DNA of 64,000 nt. Origin: Scatophagus argus. Its lineage: Eukaryota; Chordata; Actinopteri; Scatophagidae. Location: positions 5,022,001-5,086,000 of the forward strand of contig NC_058506.1 in the NCBI RefSeq assembly GCF_020382885.2, given 5' to 3'. The stretch's first letter is position 1; each line of letters starts with the position of its first letter. Of the stretch, positions 1 to 14,100 are shown one piece after another. The position numbers and the translations under genes were made by a program. The notes beneath the pieces are model-generated. The model was given only the letters and a program-made list of their open reading frames with translations. It did not search any database and was not told the DNA's origin.

Positions 1-3000
1 TTGTTTAGAATGACAATAAGACTATCTCTTGCATAATGTATAATATGCACAATTTAAAATACAATGTGAATTCACAAAGGAAACAGGTGGCTTTTTCTGT
101 CTACAAAAATCAAGAACAGCAATCATGGTGTGATTTTGATGCAATTAATCCAAGGTTGGCGTAAAGTCGGAATAATCTGCATTACATAAGACACATGCTG
201 TCACAGAGAAGCGTAGCACACTGATATCGCATGTAACCTTTATGGAGGCTCATGTGCTCCCAGGAAATGCCCTGACACCACAAAGACTGCCTGTAAACCG
301 TGCTCACTGTTCTCTTGTCAGTCATCTTTGAAAGCTGCAAGCCTACAAAGGCCAATACGAAGAAATCCGTCATGCTTGGAAACAATGACTTCCTCCTCCC
401 AGTGCAACTCATGTTGATGGATCCTGTATGTTTTTTATTTCAAAACAATGTTCAAAAACTTGTCCATGAGGCCACACTACATGTTGTCTGTGGGATTATG
501 TGTTATATGTGCAGCATAATGGGCAATGAAGGCCTAGTCTAAGAAATGGTTGTCATACATTCATGATAACTGACTCACTGATGAGAAAATAAATGTCTTC
601 AGTCTATTTAAAGACATAGCAGAAAAGGCAAACGAATCATGACGAACAATGAGTTTTCACAGACGGCAGGTCACACCCAAAACTCTCAGTGCACGCAGCA
701 AAAATCAACAGGAAAATCTGAATAGTTCATACCTTGGTTTGCGGGGCATATGTCTAATTGTTGTGTACTGGAACTTCTTAAATGGCCCTGTCAAACAGGT
801 AGCTGGCATGGGTGGAAAGGTTTGACTGACATACAGTAAACCGCTCTTGAATATAGAAAAATGTATAAAATGTTGCCTGTCCTCACAAGTCACATTCCTA
901 AGTTGACCGCTATTGTCTCTCTGTTTATTCCAACGCACTAACACCAGTCCACGTGTTTTGTGTGATCTCTACACTGCCAGCAGAGATAAGTCCTTATCAC
1001 CAAAGATGGCAATCTCTCATAAATAAAGTGCATGGGTGACAATTATTCAGCAGGAAAGCCCTCATAACGAAGAAGAGCAGAAGTGCTCTGTGGATGTTTG
1101 CACTGCGGGTCAAACGGGAGGGAAAGTTTTCATAACCTCATTTATACAACAGTGGTCAGCTTTAACTACTTTTTCAGACAGTGACTAACCCAAGACACAC
1201 TTTCAGCATAGTAGAAGCACAATGTCCTTTTATCAGTTTTATCAGTTGATGTTAAACACCTCTATTTGTATCTAATAATTTAACATTTGACAGATTTTGT
1301 TAAAAAAAGAAGAGCAGAACAAAGCAAATTTAGTGATGAAGCGATTTTTCAGTGTTACAAATGTAATAAAGATATCTTTATAAAAGCCAGGGCATGTTCC
1401 TGGAAGAATTAATTTTTATTTCATAATTACAGTTCTGATTGTTAGCGTGTAATTATGATAGCTATTTGTGAAGGCACTGCACAGAGATTCATTTCCGAGG
1501 GAGGTGACTCAACTGTAGACCGGAAAGCAACTTAAACAAGCCCGACAGCATCAACTCTGCTTGGCATCCTGCTTTATCTTTAGGCTTATGTAACATACTC
1601 CCTGTTTAACAAACACAGGGTCCATTCTATTAAAACTGTTACTTATCTCAGAACTCCCTCCTCTTAGGCTGTGAGGAATTGTCAATTTTGCACCACCTGC
1701 ATAAGTTAAGAAAACAAGTTGCCAATTACTTAACAGCAAGGACATTTGTGACTAAATTATTATGCACAATTGTAGCAATACTGCACAAAGCCACACAGTA
1801 AAATGGAGACGATTTGACCTTACTGAGCTGTTTGAACAATTAAGGTCACTTGTTAATGTTGCCTCATCTGACTGCAGTGACCCCTTTGAGGCCAGCGTTT
1901 TTGTATTTTAACTTCTCTGTCAAGGAATCAGTATTCATCTCATCTGTTTTATTCTCTTTATAGCCAGGACGTAAAGTAAAAAAAAGTTTTGAACTTCTGA
2001 CTAATAATAATAATAATAGCAGTCCAGTACACATCAACACAAAAAAAATAGAAGGAATTCTAATTTGGGTTTCATACGTGCTTCAGGTAGGAGTGCCAGA
2101 CTGCTTCTGATGTTCTTCAAATTCCAAATAAGACGCTGCGCATATTTCTCACAGTCTCTCGGGATGCAAATTACATCAATTACCGAAGTCTTAGCACATT
2201 CCATATGGGTGCAATGGCCGTGCGAGAAGTCTAAAAACACAATAACAGAGACACTGGAGACACTGGAGACAGTAATTTAAATACTTTGTTGTCAGTGTGA
2301 TGTTGGACACAGGTGAGTCATGTGGAGAAACAACACAGCTAATGGCCTGGGACACTGTTTATCAGTATGTTGGTATATTATTTAATAGTTCTTATTTGCT
2401 GAAATTTTTGTGAAGTGGAACAATTACTGACCTTTTTTTTCTTCACTTAACAACGAGCCATTAAGTTCACAGTTTGGTGAATGTCAGTGAGTCCTGACTT
2501 TATCATCCTTTATTTTCCGTCATCAGTTGTTATCTTTTCTGCACCCTAACAAAGCCTTAAATCATTGGATCATTAAACTCCAAAAATTAATTTAAAGTGG
2601 TTGGTCTAATTTTCTCTTCTTTATTGCTTGATTAGAAATGATGTTGGATTGTAAAATAAACAGAAATATGATCCAGTGGAGCCTCTCAAAAGCTTGCTGT
2701 ATGGTGGAAACACGGAAAATAATGACAATGAATGTAACTCAAAAACTGAATACAATTGAGCAAGCTGCACCCCCACTGACAGACCCCCCGTCCTGAACAC
2801 AATCACACTATTCTCCTGCCACACAGAGGGAAGCTAGAAACACTGGACATGCAGCTCTGCCTTTTATTGGCCTGCAGAACAAAACCTCCAGGGATGACTC
2901 ACCCCCATGATTCAATGCCTCCGTGAATAGAGCATCAGGAGGAGATGTATGTTGAGTGTGTGTATGTGTGTTTGTGATTGATATTCACTGATCCTGTGCA

Positions 3001-6000
3001 GATACATTTCCCTATGAAGCAGTAGTTTCCCCTGCACAGAGCATCTGTGAGCCTCTGCATCCAGCTGTGGGATGCCAAATGCACAGCAGCCCACTGATCT
3101 TTTATTTAATTTAAAAATAATAATAATAATAATAATAGAAAAGACCCTCATTTGGTTGCATATAGAATAATTCATTTTTCTCTTGAAGGTGATTTAGTTT
3201 GATAAAGTGCAAACAAAAGCACTGAAAGGCACCTTAATCCCCACACAGAAAGTATTCTGCTGCTTTCAAGTGCTCCCTGTAAGCTCCTACCTCCGAGATT
3301 AAACTTGTGAAGTAAATATGATTTGTCACAGGTTCTCCTGCTTGAAAATAAGATATTTTTTTAAATTAATATAGCAAGCTAGAGCCACAGAACTGCTTTA
3401 TGCTGCATTAGAGACACTTTTGATTCTTTAGGTTATTGGAATGAAAATTACAACAAAAGCTGAACAGAAGAAAACAACAACTTTTAAAAGCACTTGATAT
3501 CCTGTGTGGGGTGCATACCAATAATTAATAACAATACATAACATTATTAATATACTTTCTACAACCTTAAGGCCAGATCTAAAAAATCTGCATCTCTATT
3601 CCTGCTTTCCAGTCTATTTTCTTTTCTTTTAGGATGGTAATTTGGGTACTTCCCACAGTAGCTGAAGGCATGTTATCCCTGTAGCTGTCAAACCTGTCAG
3701 TCAGGACAGATTAGCCAATCAAGGGACAACGGTTTAAGGAATTTGAAGGTCCGTCAGCTGCCAAAGACAGAATTAGAGGAGCAGGAGAAGAACATCCCGT
3801 CTGCAGGTCTGTACATGTCTGCAGGCCAGGCGTTGTCATTTGGTGCCATTTACAGCAACGCCAAGTGTGACCTGTTCGCTGTGGTCGAGGTGTGTGTCTA
3901 GGTGTCAGTGCTCATCACAGTGCAAACACGCCGCTTCCATAAATACAACTCCCCTCTTCAGTGTCTGTTGACACTCCTCCACCTTTGTGCCCTTTTCATC
4001 AGTGCAAGGTTATCTGCTTGCTGCAACCGGAGGCGCTTGTATGAAGAGTAAACTATGGATGAGTAATGTCTGTTAGTCAGCTTCGTAACAGTCCTCGCTT
4101 TTTTATCTTCTCAGCCCAAGAAGGTCTAAAGTCTAAGATTATATCATCCCTGTTATCACGCAGATTAAATGCTTTTGTTAAGCGTTCTAAGTGCCAGTCA
4201 CTCAAATTTCTACTTCAAATACTGTAAAAATTGCAAGCCTTACGATACGTACTTGTGATAGCATATAAACTATAATATGAAAGTTGCAGAGAATGTGACA
4301 GAGAATGGAGATGCATGGATGCACATAGAGGCAACCAATCAAGAGACACCAAATGAATGAATGTGTCCACAATGTTGGACTGCCACTATTTGGCAAGAGC
4401 TGCTGGCTGACACATCTTTGACAACACCACCCACCAAACATTCTCCCTGAGCTTTTTCTTAACAGGGTGAACCTTTCATAGTAAAGCACTTATTTAGAGA
4501 AACTGTTACTAAAGCCTGCTGTAAATACAGAGGCCACATTTGTACCCATTCAGACTGATCACGTTCACACGGAAAAGTAACTGAACCTGTCCACTGAAGC
4601 ATATGAAGCAGGTCTTGATGAATTCCTTGTGAGTGAATGCTCATGGTTTACAGGAAGGAAGAGACAGTGTAACAGTTCAGTAACAGCATGTACCTGGAAG
4701 GAGACACTCCTTAAATGGAAACATATTGTTATGAGGGTGATTTACATATTGTTTGGAAATCTTTGGGTAGGAGCTACTCTCTGTGTATGCAAGATAATTG
4801 AGTGTTTTATTTATTTACAACATGGTATTAAATTTGACAATTAATCGATACAAAGCAAATGTGCTGTTATAGTAGGAGAGAGGTTGAAATGGCAACTTTA
4901 CTGCCGAATTGTGGTTATGGAGCTTTACCAGTATGTATTTGCTTAACAGGATGAAGTCTGAGGGTTTGCACCATCTCTGGAGTATTATATTCAACACAAC
5001 ACTAAATCTAATGCTGTTAACTGGAGTGCTGGGTCTCGCAAAAGGCAGCTGTGCATCCATATGGAGCAAAGTAATTTACTCTTCTCTGCTCACTGTGATA
5101 TTCAGATGAAATAAGAATGAGAGAAAAATCAATATCAATACTACAAAGGTTGGTATAACATGTTAGATATATTTTTATCTTGATCTCTCTGCAAAGAGAA
5201 CAAAAAAACTACGACAGAGAGGGGAATGAGGGAACTTCGAGCAGGATTCTTCTTTCAATCATTACCTACCAGTGAGTGTTCTCCTGTGCACTGTGGCAGT
5301 GTTTTTGTCGTGTTTTCCAATCAGGTGTGAAGTACTGGTGGGAGTGGCAGCTTTATTTCGTCTTCCTGTAATGATTAATGGGACTGCCTGTGTAGGGTGT
5401 GACACATAACTTTGGTTTGACTAGGACACCAGATATGACCAATACGTCTGACCTCAGACATTCTTACACATCACATCTCTGCCTCCTGGATTCCCCTTCA
5501 TGTAGCGCCCCAAACATTTCTGCATTCCGTGAATTTCTGATCACCGCTAATTCTCTCTAGTGTTGGATTACCAGTGCGTTGACTGCTGCTTGATAAATGC
5601 CACATGCAGTGTGGGAAATACCCATGCAACACTGTTTCAGCAACTCAGCAGCTACCTCCTGCAGAAGCTGCCATCAAGTGCTACCTAATGCCGGTTTAAA
5701 CCCTTTTTTTATTTTATTCAGCCTTACTTTGAGAGCTGATAGCTTGTCAGAGCAGCTGCAGCAGATCCCTCTACTACCTGCACAGTGTGCAAAGTGCAGC
5801 TGGGGAGAATTACATGCAGCTACAAATACCAGGCCGGCTGGCAAGAGTGCACTGGAACACCATCTTTTGCACATTATGGGTGAATGTTATAAGCAAACAC
5901 ATATGGTAAGAATAAAGAAAGGTGCTTGCTTCTGTCCTCAAAACAAAAAACAGGAGAGATGTGCACTCAGTTAAGTTCCAGACTGCGATCCAAGCTGCAG

Positions 6001-6779
6001 CCTTATTGAAAACATGCACTTATACTTTCTGTGGGTGATGACATGGCACCGAATGCAGATCCAGCACAGCCCTTGAGCTCTGAGTTTTTCTTTCCTGCTT
6101 TTTGCTGCAGTAACTACATGCTCTAGCTGAAATTACAGAGGACCTTGCTTGTCTGTGTTTGTGTATCCTACCCCCCTTGTTTCTGGGACTAATGGGATAT
6201 AAAAAGTAGCGCTGACACACATACAAATACAGACACACATGACACAAGCTGGAGATACTCTTTTCATGATGAATTAAAATAGACCAAATGAGGAAGCTGC
6301 AGCCCTATCTTTGACCTTGACTTGATGAGGTATGTATGAAGCAAGTATGTGTTAAACTAGGAGGGGTGTGTTGTGTGTGTGTGTGTGTGAGACGCAGGCT
6401 TTATTTGGTGGGGAAGTAAGAGTAAAGTCACCAAAATATCTTATTATCATAAATGTTCGATCACTCCTATGACAGCTAACAAAGATGATGAAGTAACAGG
6501 TCTATTTTCAGGACCGCCTCCCCACTGTTTGTGCTGTTTCTGTTGGGCTTCAAAGAAAGGGGCGATTAGAGATCTGAAAGGACATTTACATGCAGAAGGG
6601 TTGATAGCATGTTTGTTTAATTGTCCTCAAAATCCTGATTGGATTGGCAGTCACTCATCGGCAGTGCTACTGGTTCATCGTCAGGAAGTGAGGGGGAAGG
6701 AGATGGGGAGCAGAGTGCCAATCACCACCCAACAGCTGCCCTCCTCCGAGACGTGGCCTATAAACACAGCCTGAGACAG

Positions 6780-6803
6780 ACACACACACACACACACACA
6801 CAC
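6780..6803. repeat. (CA)n microsatellite
   Basis: About 24 bp pure CA array. Confidence 0.95.
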
Positions 6804-7526
6804 TGCATCTTCAGGTCATCGTTCTATTCTCGTCTCAGCAAGAGAGGTGCTGCTGAACACCGTCGCATTGCAATTATTTGGCTTTGAGAATCAATAGCGG
6901 AGAAGATTAAACTTCGCTGCCATGCATGACCAGATGGAGGAAGTCACAGGTGGCTCTTTCTTCTCCCCCCATTTCCCTTCATCCCTTCCATCTCCTCTAA
7001 CTCCTGTAAGGTGCCAGTGGGAGTGCCAACAAGGCAACAACAGCTGTCAAACAGCTCATAGAGGGAGAGACAGAGAGAGAGAAGGTACCAAGGGATACCA
7101 ACGAGGGCAAGAGACAAAATAGGAGCAGCTGTGAGTGGCCAAAGCAGCTGATCAGGCACTGCTAGCTCAGCTTCCCACTGTGTGAAAGGAAATCAGAGAG
7201 GCATCCATTCAACAACAGAAATTTTTGATTGACACTGACAATAACATATATTTGTTCACACCTCAGACCCAGTAAATAACAGGTTCCAAACAGCCAAAGC
7301 TACATTATGGGATAAACCCTGAGTGGCAAAAACCTGACTTCTACTAAGCACAATGCTCACTTCTGGCGGTGTAGGCTTTAAACTCTTTGTATGCAGTGTA
7401 AGTCCGATGTGTTGGCGGAGCTCAAGCCAGAAGTCTTACACAGCACCTGTGGCCTCATTCCTTACAGCTCACATACTGGCTGAACGGCAGACTGACACCA
7501 TGTTAAGACTGGGGCAATGTCAGTTG

Positions 7527-7551
7527 GTGTGTGTGTGTGTGTGTGTGTGTG
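7527..7551. repeat. (GT)n microsatellite
   Basis: About 25 bp pure GT array; the 164-aa ORF spanning it is spurious. Confidence 0.95.
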
Positions 7552-9124
7552 CTGGTGTCATGTTTCAGACAAGGTGGGCAGCCACACACAGAACAGGACA
7601 CAGACAGTCTGCGAGCTGTTTTGAGCGCCGGCTCCCTATTAAGCTGCCGCCCCAATGTACATCCAGCCTGACTGACCTCAATAACTCTTCTCCCTTGCTA
7701 AACCAGTGGTGCGTAATTACTATGCTATCTTCCATTGAAAGTCAATTCAACCCATTAAGTCTTTTTTCAGATTTGCCTCAAATCCTTCTCTCAGATTTCT
7801 CTGTCTCACTGAGAAAAGAGCAAAAACTCCCCTCCAACCAAAGGTAATACCATCCAGGTGAACCCCGCCCCCCCCCTTCCTCTCTTCCATTAACCTTTTG
7901 TGCCCTCTGTACCCTCGGGACTGCTGCTGTTCACAGCTGTGGTTGGGTGTCACTCAAATCAGATAGCCGCTGCCCGAGGGCCATTAGCACAGAGGCCTGT
8001 CATTTCCAATGGGAGAGCAGGGCTGTCCTGGTGCTCAGACAGGTCTTCTGATCTCAGGTGAGACCACGTCCCCATGCTGATGGACATGCCAAAGAGCTCT
8101 AGGCTCAAACAACATGCCTTTACTCCAACCTGGCTGACAGCTACGAACACCTCAGCCTCTTACCCAGAGAGCTGAGACCTCAGCTCCTCGGGCAATAATG
8201 AGACTTGTGCACAGACACACACACACAACAGAAATGAGTGCATACCTCAAGTCAATTTGTGTTGCATAAGCTCCTTTTGAAAGGTCCTATGCTGCCAAAT
8301 AATAGAAATAACAGCAAAGGCTGAGCTGACCACAGAGTATTTTCCATGTGTTGCCCTTAAGCATGAAAACACCAGTTTGCATCACCACACTGCAAGAAGC
8401 ATCCACCCTGTCTCAGAATAGTATCTTAATTTCCTGCCACTAGAGGTGTAAAATGAAGGATTGGTCTTCATATGAACAAGGGAGGGGCACTTTACTATAC
8501 CTGATAATAACATGCAAAACCAAATAACACATGATTTTTCTTGAAAACATTTTTATTACCTAATGCCACTGAGTGCTGGCAAAATTTCATTTTACCAGTC
8601 AAAAACATGAATTTTTTAGAGTGCAACGATCAAAATTCAAACACAGCAGCAGGTCTAAAGGGCTCCTCTAGTGCTCAGTGGGGCTAGTATTTCCCAAAAG
8701 CAACAACCTCTAGATATGGGAAACATTTCATTCCAGTAGTTTTGACCAAGAGCCAAAGAACAAGGTCAAAACTATCCTGTGCTCAAAGTGAGTTCATAAA
8801 GTGATTCTGAGTGAGACTTTTGTTTGTTCTACATCTTGGATCCTGCAGTTTGTGGTCAGTGTTTTTTTTTTAAAGTGTGAGGGTGACCTGGCAGCAGAGG
8901 AAGAGAGAGAGAGCCTCAGTGCACACAACGCCCACAACCTGTAAAACACCTACGTTGGCAGTTTGGGTTCCCAGGTGGACGAAAGCTGCCAGGACAGAAG
9001 GGAGCGAGGAAAGAGAGAAGGCAGAGTGGGCTTGGCCTGAAGGGGCTCACACAGGCAGGGATTGTTCCCTCTGGAGATGGAGGGAGTGGGTCCAGGGAAA
9101 CCGGAAGGGAAATATCGTAAACAT

Positions 9125-9149
9125 ACACACACACACACACACACACATT
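9125..9149. repeat. (CA)n microsatellite
   Basis: About 25 bp pure CA array in the left intronic region. Confidence 0.95.
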
Positions 9150-11084
9150 GTGATTACGTCAGCCTCCTAACCTCTTCTTCACACCCAGGCTCCCTGTCTG
9201 CTACTACCCGCTCTCACAGCTCAAGGCCCGCACACCCAGCATTCCTCAAGCCGGTGTGAGAAAGAGGTCGCCTGGGGATCAGGGGCCAAGCGGAGTTTAA
9301 ACCACGACGGGCTGGGAAATCAAACACACAGGAGCCCTGCTTTTAGCTTAGGCAGCCGGGTGCCTCTCGGAGACCTGCAAATGCGGACGGTACAGAGGGC
9401 GAGTCAGCTGCACACACCCCTCTGCTAACACACTGTGTGTGTGTGCGAGTCTCTGCCAGTGTGGCTGTGTGCATAACCCAAATAATGAGCCAATGCAAAC
9501 AGAATTAAGAGTCAAACGCACCTCACACTTACAGTTTCCTGTTTCCCGTTAAGATTTCAATCTGCAGAACGTGCTGCTGAGGTCACCTGGAGTGGTCAGC
9601 GTGTTTACACAAACTCAGACACCCTGCTGATTAAACAAACTAATAAAACACATTTGATTCAACGCATCAGGACCAGCCAGTCTGTACAGGCATCACACGT
9701 GAAGTCTGATGTGAAACTGGATGTGAAACATTAGATTGACTATTTTTTGAAGACCGCTGCACAGAAATTGACAAAAGGAGATAAAGGAGAAGTGTGTGTG
9801 AAGGAGAAAGAGTTTAGAAAATTTACTTGAGTGAAGTATAGATTTTTCACTCTACAGTGAAAATGTGTGGAAATGAGTTTTAAAAATGTCGAAATGGCTT
9901 ATTGAGTAAAAAGCCAACAGAAATTACAACACTAATTTCTTTTTCCTGGTAGATATTTTTGTCCTCAACACACCATTCAATTCATCTAAAGTTTGTCTAA
10001 CAACATCAAATGAGGTGGGAAAACACTGGGCTGAATTTTGCTCCCCTGTTCCGCCTGCTTGCCCTCAATGGCACTTTGTGTGCAAGTTTGTTGGTGTTTG
10101 AATGAGTTTGAGGGCACATGCAGACAAGACTTGGTCTTGTCCTCCAATGAGAGGGCTTTGCAAGGTATCTCTGTGAAGGGGAATTCACTGGGGTCTGGAG
10201 TGAAACAGGAAACCCCGCCCTCAGCCAGAGTCCTCAGACGCTCCGGGTCCATGCATTCAGGCTCTCAGGATAACAGCCTGCCTGGCTCCCGACTGTGTTT
10301 TGCTTTCTACTGAGCTGCCCTGCAGTGAGGAAAACTCGCTTCTTCCATGATACAGTGGTTCTAAGTAAATATAAACAGCTTTAATTTTAATACATTGAGA
10401 GAACCCTAAAAAAATGTGCTCACGTCAAATACATAAAAACTGTTGGTGGTATAACTTTTAGATACTCTTCCTCAGTGCGTTCAGATTAAAAGGTTCAGAC
10501 TATGCTTCAAATCAACACAGCAGGAGAAAATGTGATAAATGACAAATATGACAAATTCTCGCAAAAACCGAGGCATTGCTTTATCTTGTCAAAGAGTGTG
10601 GCCAAAAAAAAGCTATTTCTGTTTTGGCTTGGCAGATTTATATAAATTAGAGGAAGGAACACTGAGCCAATTTTTTCCTGTTTTCTGGAGAAAACTTGAA
10701 TTGGTTTCTATTTAAATCCTACAAGTAGAACACCTTAATTTGGTCTAAAGGAGAAAGATTGGAGAACATTAGTAAATTACATTCGCAGGTGAATTTTGTA
10801 TTGAGTCCATACTGCATAGCACTACTGCCCATAAATTGTGCTGTCACCATGTCTTCCTGTTAGTAAGTGTTTTGTGTATGAAAACAGGAAAAGATGGCAA
10901 ACACTGTGACTGTTAACTGGGACTTGGCTGGTATTTCAGTACTCCTGTTTACATGAAGAGGGCCTCTACCTTTCAGAGGCCCTCTTCTCTCCATCCAGCT
11001 TAGCTAACACTAAACCATGTGTTTAGGCTTTGAGCTAAGTTTTTCACACACATAATTGTACCATTATAACTAAAGGAGACATAC

Positions 11085-11150
11085 CTGTTTGCAACAAACC
11101 GATTCTACTGTCTGATACTTCGTAATGTCGCTGGATGTCAAGCAGGACAC
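11085..11150 (-). CDS. spns2: spns2 coding exon 2
   Basis: A 66-nt exon with acceptor CTCTTTACAG|GTGTCC and donor ACAG|GTATG. Spliced to exon 1 it reads G-VLLDIQRHYEVSD and continues to GLLQT, the conserved end of helix 1 and the start of helix 2. Length and phase are the same as spns3 coding exon 2. It is too short to stand out in an ORF scan. Confidence 0.92.
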
Positions 11151-14100
11151 CTGTAAAGAGGAGGAGAGGGAAAACATAAATGTGGTTTTAGGACAATAAT
11201 CATGATCACAGATCACAGTCAAACACTGAACTCTTTATGACTTCATACCTAAATTTATTCTGAATTCATGGTTGTGGCTTGTGATTATTGCTGGACATGA
11301 TGGATAGATAATACTGAAGCACTATCATTCACTTAGCATCCCCAAAGAGCAATGTAACATCCCTGATAAGTGCTCTCTTGGCTGCCACGCAGTGCTAAAC
11401 TTAAGTAAATGGCTGCAAAGACTTTAACTGAAGGGTGTTACACTGGAGGCAGACATTTTCTGGTGTTAAACACAACTTGTCTTAACGCACAAAAAACACC
11501 TCCATACTGCTCACACACACACACACACACACTTTCTCCACAATTAGCTTCCCATTGGCTCGTGTAAACAGCTCTGAGGAGCAGCTCCAGTGCAGTGACT
11601 GGAGTTGATTCTGGCTTTACCAGATGACGCTGCAGCTGACTGTGTGAGGTCAACATTTCTGGTGGCTCTCATCAGTCACACAGACACACAGCAGCGCCAC
11701 AACATCACTCCACTGCGAGAAACCACACAGTCTTTGAAGTCGTCTTAATCCTGTTACTGTAACCCAAGAGCAAGTTATGCTGGAATGGAGGAACCTCACA
11801 TAGTGTGCATGGCCCTAATGCCTTAATGAGGTGAATGGCACCCAGTGCTCGGCCAAAGGTAATGCGAACGGCTGAATGTCTGCTCATCACAACATTACTT
11901 GACTTGTGTGCGTTCAGTGTAGTAAGGGTGCAAAGCATGCACAAGAAATCTCATAAAATGTTAAACACGTCATAAACATCAGAAGATGAGGAAGAAGATC
12001 AAAAGCTGATAAACTGGGCTTAAAGAAATCCCTTTGTGGCTACCATACAATTTTAAACACCTATAAACAGGAAGCAACAAGTCTTGTCAAATGAATTCTG
12101 CTCCCTTCGAGACCACCAGAAAGGTTCAAAGTCTTACTTTATGATTGCAAGGAAAAGGGAAAAAAGAATATTGCATGTCTATCATAGAAATCCTTGCAGT
12201 CCAGATGCAATGTGGTGTGTTTGCTAGTGCTCGCTGACTCTTTCTGAAACAGGCAAGCTGGTCCTGGGGATTGCAACACAGCTCATGAAAATGGAACAGC
12301 AGCATGACTAACATTTTAAAAAGCTGGCTGCCTGTGATCTGCCTGCTCCACAGACCAGGGTGTCCAAGCCTAACCTGACCTCTGGACTGGTGCATCTGAG
12401 TCTCTGTAACTTTCAGAAATAACTTGAGCATAAGGTTCTTATTGTCTCTGGAATTTTGCCTTGCAGAAAGATGTGGAAGACCACGGCCAAACAGACAAAT
12501 ACACGCACCCAACAAAATAGATGTGGCTCTGCAATCATCACGATTGCGTCGTCTGGCTTGGCTATTTGTCAACAGAGAGACACACATCATGTTTCAAAGG
12601 TTACAGGTTGGACTGTGACTGGAAGCAGAGACATACGTCAGATTCCTGTCATCTGAGTCAAAGCACCTGCTCACATTCTCACACTACAGTATTCTTGTTC
12701 AAGAGCTATACTCACAACTCGTTGCCTTGTTTCGCTTTTATAATGATTTGGCTGAAAGGTTCTGGTATGCTGGTTATCACCCACTTTCAGTGATACCCAC
12801 ACCTACACTGTTGATAATGAAGAAGATGTGAATGTTTTTGGTTTGGCACATTAGCCCTGCTTTCACATGTGGTAGCTGTGTTTCTTATTAGCATAGAATG
12901 TAGGGAATTGTGCAGCAACTGCCTCAAGGCAAATTAGAGTAAATATACATTTCTTGCCAGGTAAATCTCAGTTCATATAAGTTAGGGTGAATATTGGAAG
13001 AATTTCGATCACATTTTTGTGCACCTCAGGATTTAGCTAATTCTCTCTATGAGACTTGAGAGCCCGGTGTCTGTGTCCTGTGTGAAACCAAAAGTCCACA
13101 AGTTGCATGCTATGACTATGATTAACAGGCAGGAGGTTACACTTATATTATTGCTATCTTTACATCTTAATGACAATTCTTTACTTGAAATCGCTTGCCC
13201 AACAATGTGACTATTGCACATGCGCACACTGCGATGTTGAAGCGATATATCACACAGCTCTACTTGTAATCACAAAACACATCAGGCTCTCATCCCTACA
13301 TGGCCTCGGCCAGACGCGCTGGCTGTGACAGCGACTTTGCCTGTCAAATAGGGACAGCAGTGTTTAACAGTGTACTGTACAACTGCAGCTGTACTCTAAT
13401 TAGTCTGGAAGAAGTGCACACACACACACACACACACACAGCCTGCTGGGAGGGGGATTCCTACACCAGATGGCAGAGCGTCCCTCCTGGACAGAGCAGA
13501 GCATTTGTCTGGGCCACACCCGTCTACAATTACCAGACAATTAATAAAGGTAGAGTTGGCAAAATGTAATTTACATTGTACTGTAAGTTTAGGAAAACAG
13601 AGCTGTTGATGTTGGATAAACCAGAGCTGTAGCCACTGTAAAGTCCTGCTGTAGCAACAAGATCAGATCTAATAAAAACATGGAAATACTGTATAAGAAG
13701 TTAATATGATATAAATACCATTCAACAGCTCAGTGTGTATCCATGTGAATAAGTGGCGGAAATCAGATCAAAGCAACAGGGTTTACTGTAGTAGATTCAA
13801 GTGCAGCGAGCTGTGTAATGAACTGTGCTAATCTGTAAGGGATTACAGAGAGCCAGCAGCTCTGTGTTTGTATAGCAGCCTATCGTAACCATCATCTTTA
13901 CTCTCAATGAGGCCTCTTACTGCCTGGAAATCAAACTCTGTCCTTTTGATTTCTCTTTCTTCCCGTTCTGCTTGCTCTCCCCCGCATTTTCCCTTCCTCA
14001 GCCTTTAAGTAATGTCTGGTCTTTTCTTACTCAGTTTTCTCCCCTTAGTCAACCTGAGATTCACGTTGTTGGGGCTTTAAGGAAATGTAACTACCATGTC

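Larger units (their letters stand above)
1..11084. other. Presumed spns2 intron 2, no exon recognised
   Basis: I see no spns2 exon here: no reverse-strand match to the expected VFICSF, GYLGDR or GEASYST segments. The stretch holds AT-rich unique-looking DNA, (TAA)n tracts near 2003-2019 and 3117-3136, and CA/GT microsatellites at 6372-6389, 6780-6803, 7527-7551 and 9125-9149. Open frames here are short or run through the CA repeats and have no protein-family character. Confidence 0.6.

Noticed and set aside
7353..7847. 164-aa plus-strand open frame
   Set aside because: It contains a (GT)n-derived Cys-Val run and lies in intronic DNA.
8434..8450. CTCF-like word gccactagaggtg
   Set aside because: It lacks the GGC core and has several mismatches to the consensus.
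12126..12590. 154-aa minus-strand open frame
   Set aside because: No start context, no motif, inside spns2 intron 1.
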